Notes: generated from the sequence alone by a model not told the origin. Shown: positions 16,383 through 25,287, numbered from the stretch's first letter. The stretch: 64,000 nt of DNA from Flavobacterium anhuiense (GCF_900101855.1 NZ_FMVC01000001.1:434001-498000); one strand, 5' to 3'. Translations and numbers: made by a program.

Positions 16383-16590
16383 GAATTGCAGCACTAATAA
16401 TCATGGAAATCCCGATGATAAATGCTGCCAAAACAATGGCAACAGCAACATTATTTTTTTCTACAACTTCTTTCCAAGTATTCTCTGGAGTCAATTTTTC
16501 GATAATATAATACCCGATTAATAAGATTACAATTCCTAAAAAAGAATAAAGAATTGAGTTTACTATTGGCTGTACGTGAAATAATTCCAT
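16375..16590 (-). CDS. DUF350 family small membrane protein
   Basis: 71 residues with two hydrophobic helices (ILYSFLGIVILLIGYYIIEKL and AVAIVLAAFIIGISMIISAAI) joined by a KNNVAVA segment typical of DUF350. Members occur as one or two units and are repeatedly found beside DUF4178 and spermidine synthase genes. Its function is not established; a membrane partner of the fused synthase is likely. It overlaps the next start by 8 bases. Confidence 0.85.
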   Translation of the reverse strand: MELFHVQPIVNSILYSFLGIVILLIGYYIIEKLTPENTWKEVVEKNNVAVAIVLAAFIIGISMIISAAIHG

Positions 16591-16602
16591 ATTTGATAGT
16601 TT

Positions 16603-16788
16603 TTATTTGTGGTAAAAATGGTTAAAAGATGAACGGCTTCCGCTCGATGTTGATTTATAATTTTCTGTGGTTTCGCAATCACAGATTCTGTTTCCTGCAA
16701 GAGCAAAATAGATGTAAACCCCAAAGCAAAAGAATCCAATTGCTAATGGCGCCCAATTATTGGCAAAGAAATCTGAAATTTTTTTCAT
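16603..16788 (-). CDS. Small one-helix membrane protein of the polyamine operon
   Basis: 61 residues: a short N-terminus, one membrane helix (APLAIGFFCFGVYIYFALAG), and a serine-rich tail with a CDC pair. I chose the ATG at 16788 because it follows the DUF4178 stop after one base (TAATATG); an in-frame ATG at 16797 is the alternative. I do not recognise a family. Placement between DUF4178 and DUF350 indicates a role in the same membrane complex. Confidence 0.65.
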   Translation of the reverse strand: MKKISDFFANNWAPLAIGFFCFGVYIYFALAGNRICDCETTENYKSTSSGSRSSFNHFYHK

Positions 16789-16789
16789 A

Positions 16790-18019
16790 TTATTCATAAG
16801 TTGAGTAGGAACTGTCTGCCCATCTCTCTTTTTCAAATTGATTTTTAAAATATCGTATGATGAAATAAATTATAACCATACCTAGAATAACTAAACCTAA
16901 ATTTCGACTTGAAGGCTGATTCCAGACCACATTAACATTCATTTCGCTATTAGAAGAATCTTCTGGAGCTTTCATTGGTGTAATCAAAAGATGGTATTTT
17001 CCTCCTTTTACACCACAGATATTAAACTTTTCATACTGGCTTCCTTCTGTCCAAGATTCTCCGTCAGAGTAACCATGATAGTATTCGATGTCTTTATTAG
17101 CATAAATTTCATCGCCATTATCTTCATTAATTAAAGCGACGTTTATATTGGCCCATGAATTATTAACCTCTGTCGAAACGCTAATCGTCATAGGAGCCGA
17201 AGCGCCTTTGAGCACAAAAGATGGAGTGGTAATTTCTTTATTATCAAATTCGCTGAACTTAATTTTACTATTAAAAACGTTTTGTTCAACCTGATCTTTA
17301 TAAATATACCAGTTTGCAGTTATAATCAATAAAGCAAAAAGACAGAAAATAATGGCAGTATTGCGAAGGTCAAAACGAGACGGTTGAATCATGTTTACGC
17401 CAAACTGATACGGCATTGTTCTTTTCGGAAAGGCTTTCTGAATGACGCTTTTTTTCACATACTCGCCATGAAATGCTGATTGCACATTGTTCATCCTTTC
17501 TATAGAGATGATGTTTGGCGGATTTATAAATTCTGCCAAATGAATTAATTTGTTTTGAGGAAGTGCAAAATCAAAAAAACCTTGCGCGTCTATGATTTCA
17601 GCATCCGAATGTTCAAACAAATCGTAATCTATACCATCATGGTCTAAAACTGTAACTCCTCCTCTTAATTCTGCAATATTTTCCATTTCGGTAAGCATCA
17701 TCCAATGCCCGTTTGAAACAGAAAGATATAGAAACTCTTTAGCTTCGTTCTGCAGAATAAACTCTGTCCAAGTAAAATCAGGATGCACTTTTTTTCTCAG
17801 CAAACCTGTGACTTTGTATTCGCTACCCATCAAAAACCCAACATCGCCAATTTCCAATGGATAATCTCTGAGTACGTTTTTATACTGAGATCTCCTTCTA
17901 AATTGCCCCTCTTTATCACGAGCATATAAACTCTGACATTTCGGACAAACAAAATTGACAACTTCAAAACCAACCTCTAACTCGGTTTCTGTATTACAAT
18001 CGTAACAAGGAATCTTCAT
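16790..18019 (-). CDS. DUF4178 membrane protein with zinc ribbon
   Basis: 409 residues. It begins with a CYDC...CPKC zinc ribbon (residues 5-31), then DUF4178-type beta domains (LEIGDVGFLMGSEYKVTGLLRKK, FLYLSVSNGHWMML). Two membrane helices, near 225 (IIFCLFALLIITANWYIY) and 380 (GLVILGMVIIYFIIRYF), flank an extracytoplasmic domain. The family has no assigned reaction. It sits 3 bases after the SpeD stop, and the next gene follows it by one base, so it is an integral operon member. Confidence 0.85.
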   Translation of the reverse strand: MKIPCYDCNTETELEVGFEVVNFVCPKCQSLYARDKEGQFRRRSQYKNVLRDYPLEIGDVGFLMGSEYKVTGLLRKKVHPDFTWTEFILQNEAKEFLYLSVSNGHWMMLTEMENIAELRGGVTVLDHDGIDYDLFEHSDAEIIDAQGFFDFALPQNKLIHLAEFINPPNIISIERMNNVQSAFHGEYVKKSVIQKAFPKRTMPYQFGVNMIQPSRFDLRNTAIIFCLFALLIITANWYIYKDQVEQNVFNSKIKFSEFDNKEITTPSFVLKGASAPMTISVSTEVNNSWANINVALINEDNGDEIYANKDIEYYHGYSDGESWTEGSQYEKFNICGVKGGKYHLLITPMKAPEDSSNSEMNVNVVWNQPSSRNLGLVILGMVIIYFIIRYFKNQFEKERWADSSYSTYE

Positions 18020-18022
18020 ATC

Positions 18023-18385
18023 TTATCGGTTAATTTCAAAATCCTTAATAATTTCTGCTTCAAAATAGGCAACGTAATCGGCCATAACTGCACGCACTTT
18101 ATGCGAGTTATCCTGAAGATAATTGCACAAATAAACGTCCAAAGTCAACTGATTGTATTCTGGCCAAGTGTGTATACAAATATGAGATTCTTTCAGGCAG
18201 TACGAAATTGTAAAACTTTCGTTTTCGAAGTCATGCACTACAACACCAACCTTCTCAAGTTCGTATTTTTCTAAAATGGAATCGGTAACTGCAACAAAAC
18301 CTTTGCTATTGGTAAGCTTAAAAATTTCGTCGACATGTAGAGTAACCAGTTTATGCAATCCTGGCGAATAAGGAGGTAAATCCAT
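18023..18385 (-). CDS. speD: S-adenosylmethionine decarboxylase proenzyme
   Basis: 120 residues, normal for the short bacterial class. The self-processing site is Glu66-Ser67-His68 in LKESHICIHTWPE, where Ser67 becomes the pyruvoyl group. Cys87 in LDVYLC is the expected catalytic cysteine. It supplies decarboxylated SAM, the aminopropyl donor for the membrane-fused synthase downstream. First gene of a seven-gene run whose members overlap or nearly touch. Confidence 0.95.
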   Translation of the reverse strand: MDLPPYSPGLHKLVTLHVDEIFKLTNSKGFVAVTDSILEKYELEKVGVVVHDFENESFTISYCLKESHICIHTWPEYNQLTLDVYLCNYLQDNSHKVRAVMADYVAYFEAEIIKDFEINR

Positions 18386-18410
18386 TAAGTTATTTATATT
18401 ACACAGGAGC

Positions 18411-18418
18411 CAAATATA
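18411..18418 (-). promoter_or_regulatory. -7 element of the polyamine operon
   Basis: On the minus strand this reads TATATTTG, an exact match, 25 bases before the speD ATG. No clear -33 TTG. Confidence 0.5.
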
Positions 18419-18476
18419 TAATATTTCTAGAATAAAAAAATGCGGGAAACCGTATTTTGAAAATAACTTTTTAGGG

Positions 18477-19478
18477 CTATGTGTTTTGCGATTTTTTCTT
18501 TACGATTATGTTTTTACTTGTTTCTTCTATATTTTTTATAAAATGTCTTTCAGCTTCAGAAAGATCATTTTTAGTTTGCTCTTTATATTTTATATATTCA
18601 TCATTTGCTTTGTCTAAAGCCTTTTGATGACTCACTGAACCATTATGCTCTAAAATCTCATTACCTGTAATTTTAATAAATTCGTCAAGCTTTTCAATCC
18701 ACGTTTTCATATACATTGGCTTTCTATTTAATGCTTGTATTTCTGCCAGATCTAAATATGCTGTCACCATTCGATTCAAAACATTTAACTCATCTTCATT
18801 CAAATAATTTTTAGCTATTTCTATTTCTTGTTTCGTCGGTTTTTCACCTCTAAAATTAGTCAAACCTAAATTTGGCAACTGAGCATTTATACGCTCATAA
18901 ATGACTTCGGCTGCTGTATGTCCGTGAGCCGCCCAATGCATCTTGTTTTGTATCGTTTGAAAAAATAATTTACTACTTTCTGCCCTTGGATCATAATCTA
19001 CACTTGTCGCATAAATATCTAAAACCTTTCTCCAAAATACTTTTTCAGACGAACGAATATCACGAATACGTGCCAATAATTCTTCAAAATAGCTTTCGTT
19101 GTCTGTTTGTTTTAGCATTTCGTCATTCATCGTAAAGCCTTTTACGATATATTCACGAAGTCTTGCCGTCGCCCATTGACGAAATCGTGTTCCTTGAAAG
19201 CTCTTAACTCTATATCCAACCGAGATTATAACATCAAGATTATAAAACTTAACTGGTTTATCTGAATTTGCAATGTGCAAAATTTGCACATTGCTTTTTT
19301 CCTCTAATTCACCTTCTTTGAAAACATTTGCAATATGCTTGGTAATCACACTTCTATCTTTACCAAAAAGCTCTGACATTTGCGCTTGTGTAAGCCAAAC
19401 AGTATCATTTTCTAATCGTGTTTGAATTTTAATCAAACCATCAGCTGTACTATATATTATGATTTCACTTTTTGTCAT
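18477..19478 (-). CDS. RhuM family protein
   Basis: 333 residues. The N-terminal half (VWLTQAQMSELFGKDRSVITKHIANVFKEGEL, then VKFYNLDVIISVGYRVKSFQGTRFRQWA) matches the RhuM/virulence-protein family. These genes are patchily distributed, often lie on islands, and sometimes pair with restriction or Fic-type genes. The biochemical role is unknown; the first block looks like a DNA-binding helix-turn-helix. It appears full length. It stands alone between the polyamine operon and tRNA-Ser with no mobility gene, so it is probably an isolated acquisition. Confidence 0.85.
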   Translation of the reverse strand: MTKSEIIIYSTADGLIKIQTRLENDTVWLTQAQMSELFGKDRSVITKHIANVFKEGELEEKSNVQILHIANSDKPVKFYNLDVIISVGYRVKSFQGTRFRQWATARLREYIVKGFTMNDEMLKQTDNESYFEELLARIRDIRSSEKVFWRKVLDIYATSVDYDPRAESSKLFFQTIQNKMHWAAHGHTAAEVIYERINAQLPNLGLTNFRGEKPTKQEIEIAKNYLNEDELNVLNRMVTAYLDLAEIQALNRKPMYMKTWIEKLDEFIKITGNEILEHNGSVSHQKALDKANDEYIKYKEQTKNDLSEAERHFIKNIEETSKNIIVKKKSQNT

Positions 19479-19554
19479 TTTCTTTTTCCATTTATTGAAT
19501 CTTAAAATAAGATAATGAAACTGAATACAAATCTTGCATAACTGTAGAAAGTTA

Positions 19555-19588
19555 ATAAAAAAACCTCGAAATACAGATTCCGAGGTTT
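19555..19588 (-). terminator. Terminator of the tRNA-Ser transcript
   Basis: Stem AAACCTCG/CGAGGTTT around a 12-base loop; on the minus strand it is followed by a T-run. It lies 24 bases after the tRNA 3' end. Confidence 0.7.
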
Positions 19589-19611
19589 GGTATTATTTTA
19601 ATTAAAATTTG

Positions 19612-19698
19612 CAGAGAAGAAGGGATTCGAACCCTCGATACAGTTACCCATATACTAGCTTTCCAGGCTAGCTCCTTAAACCACTCGGACACCTCTCT
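19612..19698 (-). tRNA. tRNA-Ser (anticodon GGA)
   Basis: A complete class II cloverleaf can be folded. Acceptor strand AGAGAGG pairs with CTTCTCT (one G-U); D-arm GTCCGAGTGG; anticodon arm GCTAGCCTGGAAAGCTAGT with GGA; long variable arm; T-loop GGTTCGAATCC. CCA is not encoded. The 5' end is at 19698. Confidence 0.95.
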
Positions 19699-19758
19699 AT
19701 TTTGGTCTGCAAATAACACAAAAAAATCTGACTTTACAAAAGTAAAATCAAAGTTACT

Positions 19759-20631
19759 TCAGATGCTCTTTCTAAATTCTTCCATAAACAGTTTTACGGC
19801 CTTTTTCTGGTAACCTCCCATTGTCAACATATATGAATCTCTTTTGGTCGAAACTCCCGTAATTTGTATTGCTTTAAGGCTATGTTCCCAACCTTTCAAA
19901 GCTTTTTCAGCTACAATAGTTGCCCAATCGCTATTTTCTACCATTTGCAATAAAGCATGAATCGAATTTAATTCGATCGAAATTTTTGGTTTCATGTTAT
20001 GTTTTACAAACAGCAACTCTACGTATTCGCGCGAATTAGAACCTTTTCCCGGAAGAATCAAAGGTACTTCAGCTATTTTTTTAAATGATATTTTGTCTAT
20101 TTCAGCCAAAGTATGATTTTTTGAAACTGCCATAACCATATTTGAAGTAAACAAGGGCACTTTCTGAATTGGAGGACCAATTTCGTGAGACGAAATTACT
20201 AAAACCAAATCCAATTCATTATTAATCAGTTTTTGCTCTAAAGCTTCTGTTGTACCATATTCCACAATTATTCTCAAATTCTGGTATCTTTTGGCAAATG
20301 CATTTACAACAGGCAGAATCAATAATCCAAAAATATAGGTTACGCCAATTCGGAGTTCTCCGCCAATCATTTCGTTTAAATCCTCAATCGCCTGTTTACC
20401 GTTTTCTAGATTTTCGACCACTTTTTTAGCATGAATCAGAAAAACGGCTCCTGCTTCTGTCAACTGCACTTTTTTTCCAATTCGCTTAAACAATGGCATT
20501 CCGAGCTCTTCTTCTAGCTTTTTAATTTGCTGCGAAAGTCCTGATTGCGTTACAAAACACAACTCTGCCGCTTTTGTAAAATGCAAAACTTCAGCGGTTT
20601 TAATAAAATACTGCAATTGATAGATTTCCAT
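19759..20631 (-). CDS. LysR-family transcriptional regulator
   Basis: 290 residues. N-terminal winged helix (FIKTAEVLHFTKAAELCFVTQSGLSQQIKKLEEELG) followed by the two-lobed effector domain (GGELRIGVTYIFGLLILPVVNAF, LVLVISSHE). Overall closest in look to the CynR/OxyR-like branch. It is divergent from an MFS exporter gene with a 91-base gap holding a palindrome, the classic LysR layout. The inducer is unknown; induction of the exporter is the likely outcome. Confidence 0.92.
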   Translation of the reverse strand: MEIYQLQYFIKTAEVLHFTKAAELCFVTQSGLSQQIKKLEEELGMPLFKRIGKKVQLTEAGAVFLIHAKKVVENLENGKQAIEDLNEMIGGELRIGVTYIFGLLILPVVNAFAKRYQNLRIIVEYGTTEALEQKLINNELDLVLVISSHEIGPPIQKVPLFTSNMVMAVSKNHTLAEIDKISFKKIAEVPLILPGKGSNSREYVELLFVKHNMKPKISIELNSIHALLQMVENSDWATIVAEKALKGWEHSLKAIQITGVSTKRDSYMLTMGGYQKKAVKLFMEEFRKSI

Positions 20632-20646
20632 ATTGATAAGTTTTAC

Positions 20647-20661
20647 TACTTATTATAAGTA
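20647..20661. promoter_or_regulatory. LysR-type operator in the divergent promoter
   Basis: The perfect inverted repeat TACTTAT-T-ATAAGTA is of the size and form of LysR boxes. It is 16 bases upstream of the LysR start and 62 upstream of the MFS start. Confidence 0.55.
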
Positions 20662-20722
20662 AAATTATTAATTTTTCTAATGAAATCATAATTCCGAACT
20701 TTGTAATCAAATAATAAAGATC

Positions 20723-21964
20723 ATGTTTAAAGCCTTAAAATCTAAAAATTTCAAGTTATTCTTTTACGGACAATCTGTTTCAGTTATCGGAACCTGGATG
20801 CAGAAAACCGCCGTAAGCTGGATGATTTATAGTATAACAGGATCGGTATTTTTATTGGGATTAGCGACTTTTTTAAGTATGATACCGTCTCTGTTTCTGG
20901 CACCTCTTGCCGGAAGTATTATTGGGCGTTATGACAGACACCGCGCTATGATGGTATTGCAGTCTTTGGCAATGCTTCAGGCAGGAACTTTGGCGCTACT
21001 TATTTATCTCAAAATTTACAATATCAATTTTATACTGGCGCTCAGCCTTGTTCAGGGAATTATCAATGCTTTTGATATGACTTGTCGCCAAACTATGATG
21101 ATTGACATTGTTGACAATAAAGAAGACCTTCCAAACGCAGTTGCTCTTAACTCGACTATGAACAATTTTGCCCGAATCGCGGGGCCTGCGCTTGCGGGAA
21201 TTATTCTGCATCAATATGGAGAAGACATCTGTTTTATTGGAAACTTTATGAGTTATGTGCCTGTTTTAATTTCGCTAATGCTAATGAAAATCACACCGCA
21301 TATTAAAGCAGAAAACAAGCTTAAAATGCTGGACGATCTTATAGAAGGGCTTGATTACGTAAAAAAAGAAAGCGAAATGGCAAGAATGCTCTTAATGCTA
21401 ACTTGCAGCAGTTTGTTTGTAATTTCTTTTAATACTTTGATGCCTGTTTTTGCAAAAGATATTTTTAGCGGAAATGCCGAAACTTTCAGCTGGTTTGAAA
21501 GCGCTGCCGGAGTCGGCTCAATTTTATCTGCTATTTATCTTGCCAATTTAAAATCGGCTGAAAATATGGGAAAATTAATGATTGCGGCCAGTCTCTTACT
21601 TGGGTTTAGCATTATTATCCTAGCCGTTTCTAATAGCATTACAATTGCGCTAATCTGTATGACTCTGAGCGGAATCGGAATGATGGGACAAACTTCATCT
21701 ATCAACATTTATATTCAGACGCATAGTATTGTGAGTATGCGCTCTAGAAGCATCAGTTATTATATGATGGCGTATCAGGGAATGATTCCTGTGGGAAGTT
21801 TAATTATTGGTTATGTTTCGCACTCGCTTGGCGTAAGAGCCACAGTTGCTATTCAGGGAATAATCTGTATTCTTTCTGTTTTGATTTATATCTATTACAA
21901 AAAACACAAAGCTTCTGATGAATTGGAGACTTGTCCTGTGGAATATAGAAATTCCAAATTTTAA
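20723..21964 (+). CDS. MFS exporter (EntS-like, MFS_3)
   Basis: 413 residues, twelve predicted helices. It begins FKLFFYGQSVSVIGTWMQKTAVSWMIYSITGS and carries the LAGSIIGRYDRHRAMM loop, both typical of the MFS_3 group that includes siderophore and drug exporters. The substrate is unknown. It is divergent from a LysR regulator with a palindrome between them. A weak -7 (GAACTTTG, one mismatch) lies 20 bases upstream. Confidence 0.87.
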   Translation: MFKALKSKNFKLFFYGQSVSVIGTWMQKTAVSWMIYSITGSVFLLGLATFLSMIPSLFLAPLAGSIIGRYDRHRAMMVLQSLAMLQAGTLALLIYLKIYNINFILALSLVQGIINAFDMTCRQTMMIDIVDNKEDLPNAVALNSTMNNFARIAGPALAGIILHQYGEDICFIGNFMSYVPVLISLMLMKITPHIKAENKLKMLDDLIEGLDYVKKESEMARMLLMLTCSSLFVISFNTLMPVFAKDIFSGNAETFSWFESAAGVGSILSAIYLANLKSAENMGKLMIAASLLLGFSIIILAVSNSITIALICMTLSGIGMMGQTSSINIYIQTHSIVSMRSRSISYYMMAYQGMIPVGSLIIGYVSHSLGVRATVAIQGIICILSVLIYIYYKKHKASDELETCPVEYRNSKF

Positions 21965-22020
21965 AAAATTCCAAATTCCAATTTTCCACAAACTGTATGG
22001 TTAAGCGAAAATTTCAATAA

Positions 22021-22065
22021 AAAAATCCCAAATTCCAACTTTAGATTTTGGAATTTGGGATTTTT
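22021..22065. terminator. Bidirectional terminator between MFS and asparaginase
   Basis: An 18-bp perfect stem (AAAAATCCCAAATTCCAA with its complement) and a 9-base loop, with T-runs on both strands, lie between convergent genes. Confidence 0.85.
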
Positions 22066-22083
22066 AAAATATTGCAATTTAAA

Positions 22084-23112
22084 CTATGATATTTCCCCGC
22101 GAAGTGCAGTTTCAAAAATATTTTTAAACTCGTTTTGCGGAATATTATGCCCAAGCAAATACATTAATTTGGTAATTGCGGCTTCGGTTGTAATGTCTTT
22201 TCCTGAAATAACCCCTAACGATTTCAAAGCTGTACTGGTTTCGTATTGTCCCATATTTACGCTTCCGCCTGAGCATTGCGTTACGTTTACGATATGTATT
22301 CCAGATTTGATGGCTTTTTCGATTAAGTTTAAAAACCAATCTTCAGTTGGTGCATTTCCAGAACCGTAAGTTTCTAGAATAATTCCTCTCAACCCTTTAG
22401 TTGCAAGGATGGAAGCCAGAACAATTTCACTCATTCCTGGGAACATTTTGATGATGGCAACGTGATTGTCTAAATTCTTATGAACAATCAGTTTTGCATT
22501 TTTATTTACAGGAAGAAATAAATGTCTGTTTAATGTTAAATGAACACCAGATTCTACCAATTCAGGATAATTTGGTGCTGTAAAGGCCCTGAAATGTTCA
22601 GCATTTACTTTAGAAGTTCGGTTTCCGCGGTATAATTTGTATTCAAAATATAAGCAGACTTCTGTAATAACTGGCTTTCCATTTTCCTGTAGAGAAGCAA
22701 TTTGAATTGCTGTTATCAGATTTTCTTTGGCGTCGGTGCGCAAATCCCCAATTGGCAATTGCGAACCTGTAAACACAACTGGTTTTGACAAATTCTCCAG
22801 CATAAAACTCAATGCCGAAGCCGAATACGACATGGTATCAGATCCGTGAAGGACAACAAATCCGTCGTAAGAATTATAATTTTCCTCAATGATTGTGGCG
22901 ATTTTGGTCCACATTTGAGGATTCATATTTGAAGAATCTATTGGATGTTCGAAGGAAATCGACTCGATTTCGCAATCCAATTGCTTGATTTCTGGTATTT
23001 TCTGAATTAATTTACCAAAATTGAAGGCTTTCAGTGCTCCAGTTTCAAAATCTTTGCTCATACCGATGGTTCCTCCGGTATAAACCAATAATATTTTTGC
23101 TTTAGATGACAT
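22084..23112 (-). CDS. ansA: Type I L-asparaginase
   Basis: 342 residues, hydrolyses asparagine to aspartate and ammonia. Catalytic signatures are YTGGTIG (Thr15) and HGSDTM (Asp92, Thr93), with TDAKENL supplying the Lys. There is no signal peptide, so it is the cytoplasmic form. The start overlaps the acyltransferase stop by 11 bases, so the two are co-translated. Confidence 0.93.
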   Translation of the reverse strand: MSSKAKILLVYTGGTIGMSKDFETGALKAFNFGKLIQKIPEIKQLDCEIESISFEHPIDSSNMNPQMWTKIATIIEENYNSYDGFVVLHGSDTMSYSASALSFMLENLSKPVVFTGSQLPIGDLRTDAKENLITAIQIASLQENGKPVITEVCLYFEYKLYRGNRTSKVNAEHFRAFTAPNYPELVESGVHLTLNRHLFLPVNKNAKLIVHKNLDNHVAIIKMFPGMSEIVLASILATKGLRGIILETYGSGNAPTEDWFLNLIEKAIKSGIHIVNVTQCSGGSVNMGQYETSTALKSLGVISGKDITTEAAITKLMYLLGHNIPQNEFKNIFETALRGEIS

Positions 23113-24238
23113 CTTGGTATTTTAATTTGTTGACAACAGGATTGGCATACATAGCTAAAAATCCTTGTCTTGTCACAGGATTATCGCTTCCGATACGCAT
23201 TTCTAAACGGCGCTCAAAAAGCTGTTTTTCGCTCTCTTTATATTTATGAGCAAATTTGTCTGTTTCGTTTAAAATATCGTAAGCAATAAAATTTGTTGGC
23301 CATAATTGATAATTTTTCAAGATTACATCATCAATAGTCTGCGCCAACGCTTGAACCTGTTTGTTTACATTATCATTTTCTGCCACAATCTGATCGATTT
23401 CAGTATCTAAAACATCTCCGACAGAAATGTGTATTCTCTTTTTAGTTCCCATGATACCGCTAATGATATTCATGAAATCTTCGTTTTTATCTTTTACGTA
23501 CACTTCGTTGTTTGCTTCTGCCATTAATTGCGGCATCTTTAAAACATCTGTCGGATCGTATTCGTATGAAATAGAGACAGGAACGATTTTTAATTTCTTA
23601 AAATAATTCATCAAATCTTCTTCATCAGAAGCCATTCCAATCATTTTTAAAACTCCTGGATTGGTTTCGTCATTTCCATCTTTCGTTCTTCCTTCTCTTT
23701 GAGCAATCCAAACCGAACGGTTTTCGCGAAGCAGCAATTGTCCCATATATTCAGACAACAATTTTGAACTTTGAAGCATTTCTCTTGGAGACAAACCTCT
23801 TAGAACCAAGAAGTTTCTGTTTAATTTTGCCAAAGTTGCCAAAAAAGCTTTCTTTACTAAATTGTCTCCAATTGCCGAAGCTGTCATTACTAAACCATGT
23901 TCAAACAGACAAACATTTAGCAAGGTTGTATCCAGAAGAATATCTCTGTGATTTGAGATAAATAGATAAGAAGTATTGGGTTCCAGTTTTTCAAAACCTG
24001 ATGTGGTAAGACCTTCAGAGCTTTTTTCTAAAACTTTTTGGATCGTGTTATAAATAAAGTTGCATTGAAAATCTCGTATAGAATGGGTTTTCTTCAATTG
24101 TTCCTTCCAAACCTCATCTTCTACATCCGGAAAAGTAAAGTTCATCATGGTTTTCATCATAGGATGATTGACCACCGCATGAAGTGCTTCATTTATTTCG
24201 GAATCATAAAACGGTCGAATGGCATCAAATTTCTGCAT
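23102..24238 (-). CDS. Glycerolipid acyltransferase (PlsC-like)
   Basis: 378 residues. The acyltransferase motif is SNHRDILLD, with five residues between His and the final Asp rather than the usual four (HX4D). A second conserved block follows (FLVLRGLS), then VWIAQREGRTKDG. It likely acylates a lysophospholipid or glycerophosphate at the membrane; the exact substrate is not determined. It is first of a two-gene unit with asparaginase, a pairing without obvious metabolic link. Confidence 0.83.
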   Translation of the reverse strand: MQKFDAIRPFYDSEINEALHAVVNHPMMKTMMNFTFPDVEDEVWKEQLKKTHSIRDFQCNFIYNTIQKVLEKSSEGLTTSGFEKLEPNTSYLFISNHRDILLDTTLLNVCLFEHGLVMTASAIGDNLVKKAFLATLAKLNRNFLVLRGLSPREMLQSSKLLSEYMGQLLLRENRSVWIAQREGRTKDGNDETNPGVLKMIGMASDEEDLMNYFKKLKIVPVSISYEYDPTDVLKMPQLMAEANNEVYVKDKNEDFMNIISGIMGTKKRIHISVGDVLDTEIDQIVAENDNVNKQVQALAQTIDDVILKNYQLWPTNFIAYDILNETDKFAHKYKESEKQLFERRLEMRIGSDNPVTRQGFLAMYANPVVNKLKYQDVI

Positions 24239-24302
24239 TATTTATAATTGTTTAAAGTGGGCAAAAGAACAAAAAAAAATTTAAAGTTTTGTAAGGCTCA
24301 GG

Positions 24303-25082
24303 TTAAATCCCAAAAACGTCTTTTGAGTTTTGGGTTGTGATTGCTGCAATTTCTTCTGTAGAAACGCCATACACATCACTTAATTTAGCTATAACGTTGA
24401 CCAAATAACTGCTTTCATTTCTTTTTCCTCTATATGGAATGGGCGCTAAGTACGGTGAATCGGTCTCTAAAACGATATGTTTTAAATCGATTTGATTTAA
24501 AAACTGATCAATTTTCCCGTTCTTAAAAGTAACAACTCCACCAATTCCCAATTTCATATTATAAGAAATGGCGCGCTCTGCTTGTTCTAAAGTTCCGGAA
24601 AAACAATGAAAAATCCCAAACAAATCTTCAGATTTTTCTTCTTCTAATACTTCAAAAATCTCATCAAACGCTTCTCTGCAATGAATTACAATGGGTAATT
24701 TATACTGTTTTGCCAGCTGAATTTGTCTTTTAAAAGCAATTTGCTGCTCTTTTAGATGTGTTTTATCCCAATACAAATCGATTCCGATTTCGCCAACTGC
24801 GTAGAATTTTCTTTTAGACAATTCTGTTTCCACATGAGCTAATTCTTCCAAATAATTATCTTTCACGTAAGTGGGATGCAAACCCATCATTAGAAATATA
24901 TTTTCAGGATAATTTTTTTCTAAATCGTACATCGATTGTGTTGCTGCAGCATCGATTGCAGGAATAAAAAAACGTGTAATTCCCGCATCAATAGCGCGCT
25001 GAATCATTTCGTCACGATCCTGATCAAATTCTTCAGAATATAAATGCGTGTGGGTATCGGTAATAATGGGTGTTGAATTCAA
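24303..25082 (-). CDS. TatD-family metal-dependent hydrolase
   Basis: 259 residues. The metal ligands of the family are present: DTHTHL at the N-terminus, AVGEIGIDLYWD, PIVIHCREAFDE, IFHCFSG, and ETDSPYLAP. TatD proteins are 3'-5' DNases and deacylases. Full length. It is 64 bases upstream of the acyltransferase in the same direction and may share its transcript. Confidence 0.93.
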   Translation of the reverse strand: MNSTPIITDTHTHLYSEEFDQDRDEMIQRAIDAGITRFFIPAIDAAATQSMYDLEKNYPENIFLMMGLHPTYVKDNYLEELAHVETELSKRKFYAVGEIGIDLYWDKTHLKEQQIAFKRQIQLAKQYKLPIVIHCREAFDEIFEVLEEEKSEDLFGIFHCFSGTLEQAERAISYNMKLGIGGVVTFKNGKIDQFLNQIDLKHIVLETDSPYLAPIPYRGKRNESSYLVNVIAKLSDVYGVSTEEIAAITTQNSKDVFGI

Positions 25083-25208
25083 GGCTGTAATTTTAAAGTG
25101 CCAAAATTACGACAATATTAAAAGAATAGCAATTCTGTTGCGATTGAGGTACGCGGATGAAACGGATTCACTTTGTGAAAACACGGATTGTCACGGATTT
25201 TATTTTTG

Positions 25209-25287
25209 TCACGCTGAGCGGAGTCGAAGCCCTAATCGCTAATCTTTATGGATTCTCAATGCGATCCTTCGACTTCACTCAGGGTGA
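25209..25287. repeat. Inverted repeat element, TCACGCTGAG type
   Basis: Arms TCACGCTGAGCGGAGTCGAAG (25209-25229) and its near complement (25267-25287) match at 18 of 21 positions. This is an intergenic repeat type I recall from many Flavobacterium genomes. It is flanked on the left by another repetitive run (ACGGATTCACTTTGTG, ACGGATTGTCACGGATT). Confidence 0.6.

Noticed and set aside
14862..16394. Alternative upstream starts (GTG 16394, TTG 14890, TTG 35272, TTG 7287)
   Set aside because: Each adds a few atypical residues. The nearby ATG fits stop-start overlap, promoter distance or family N-terminus better.
18477..19698. Integrated element at tRNA-Ser
   Set aside because: No integrase, no partial tRNA repeat and no change in gene style beyond the single RhuM gene.
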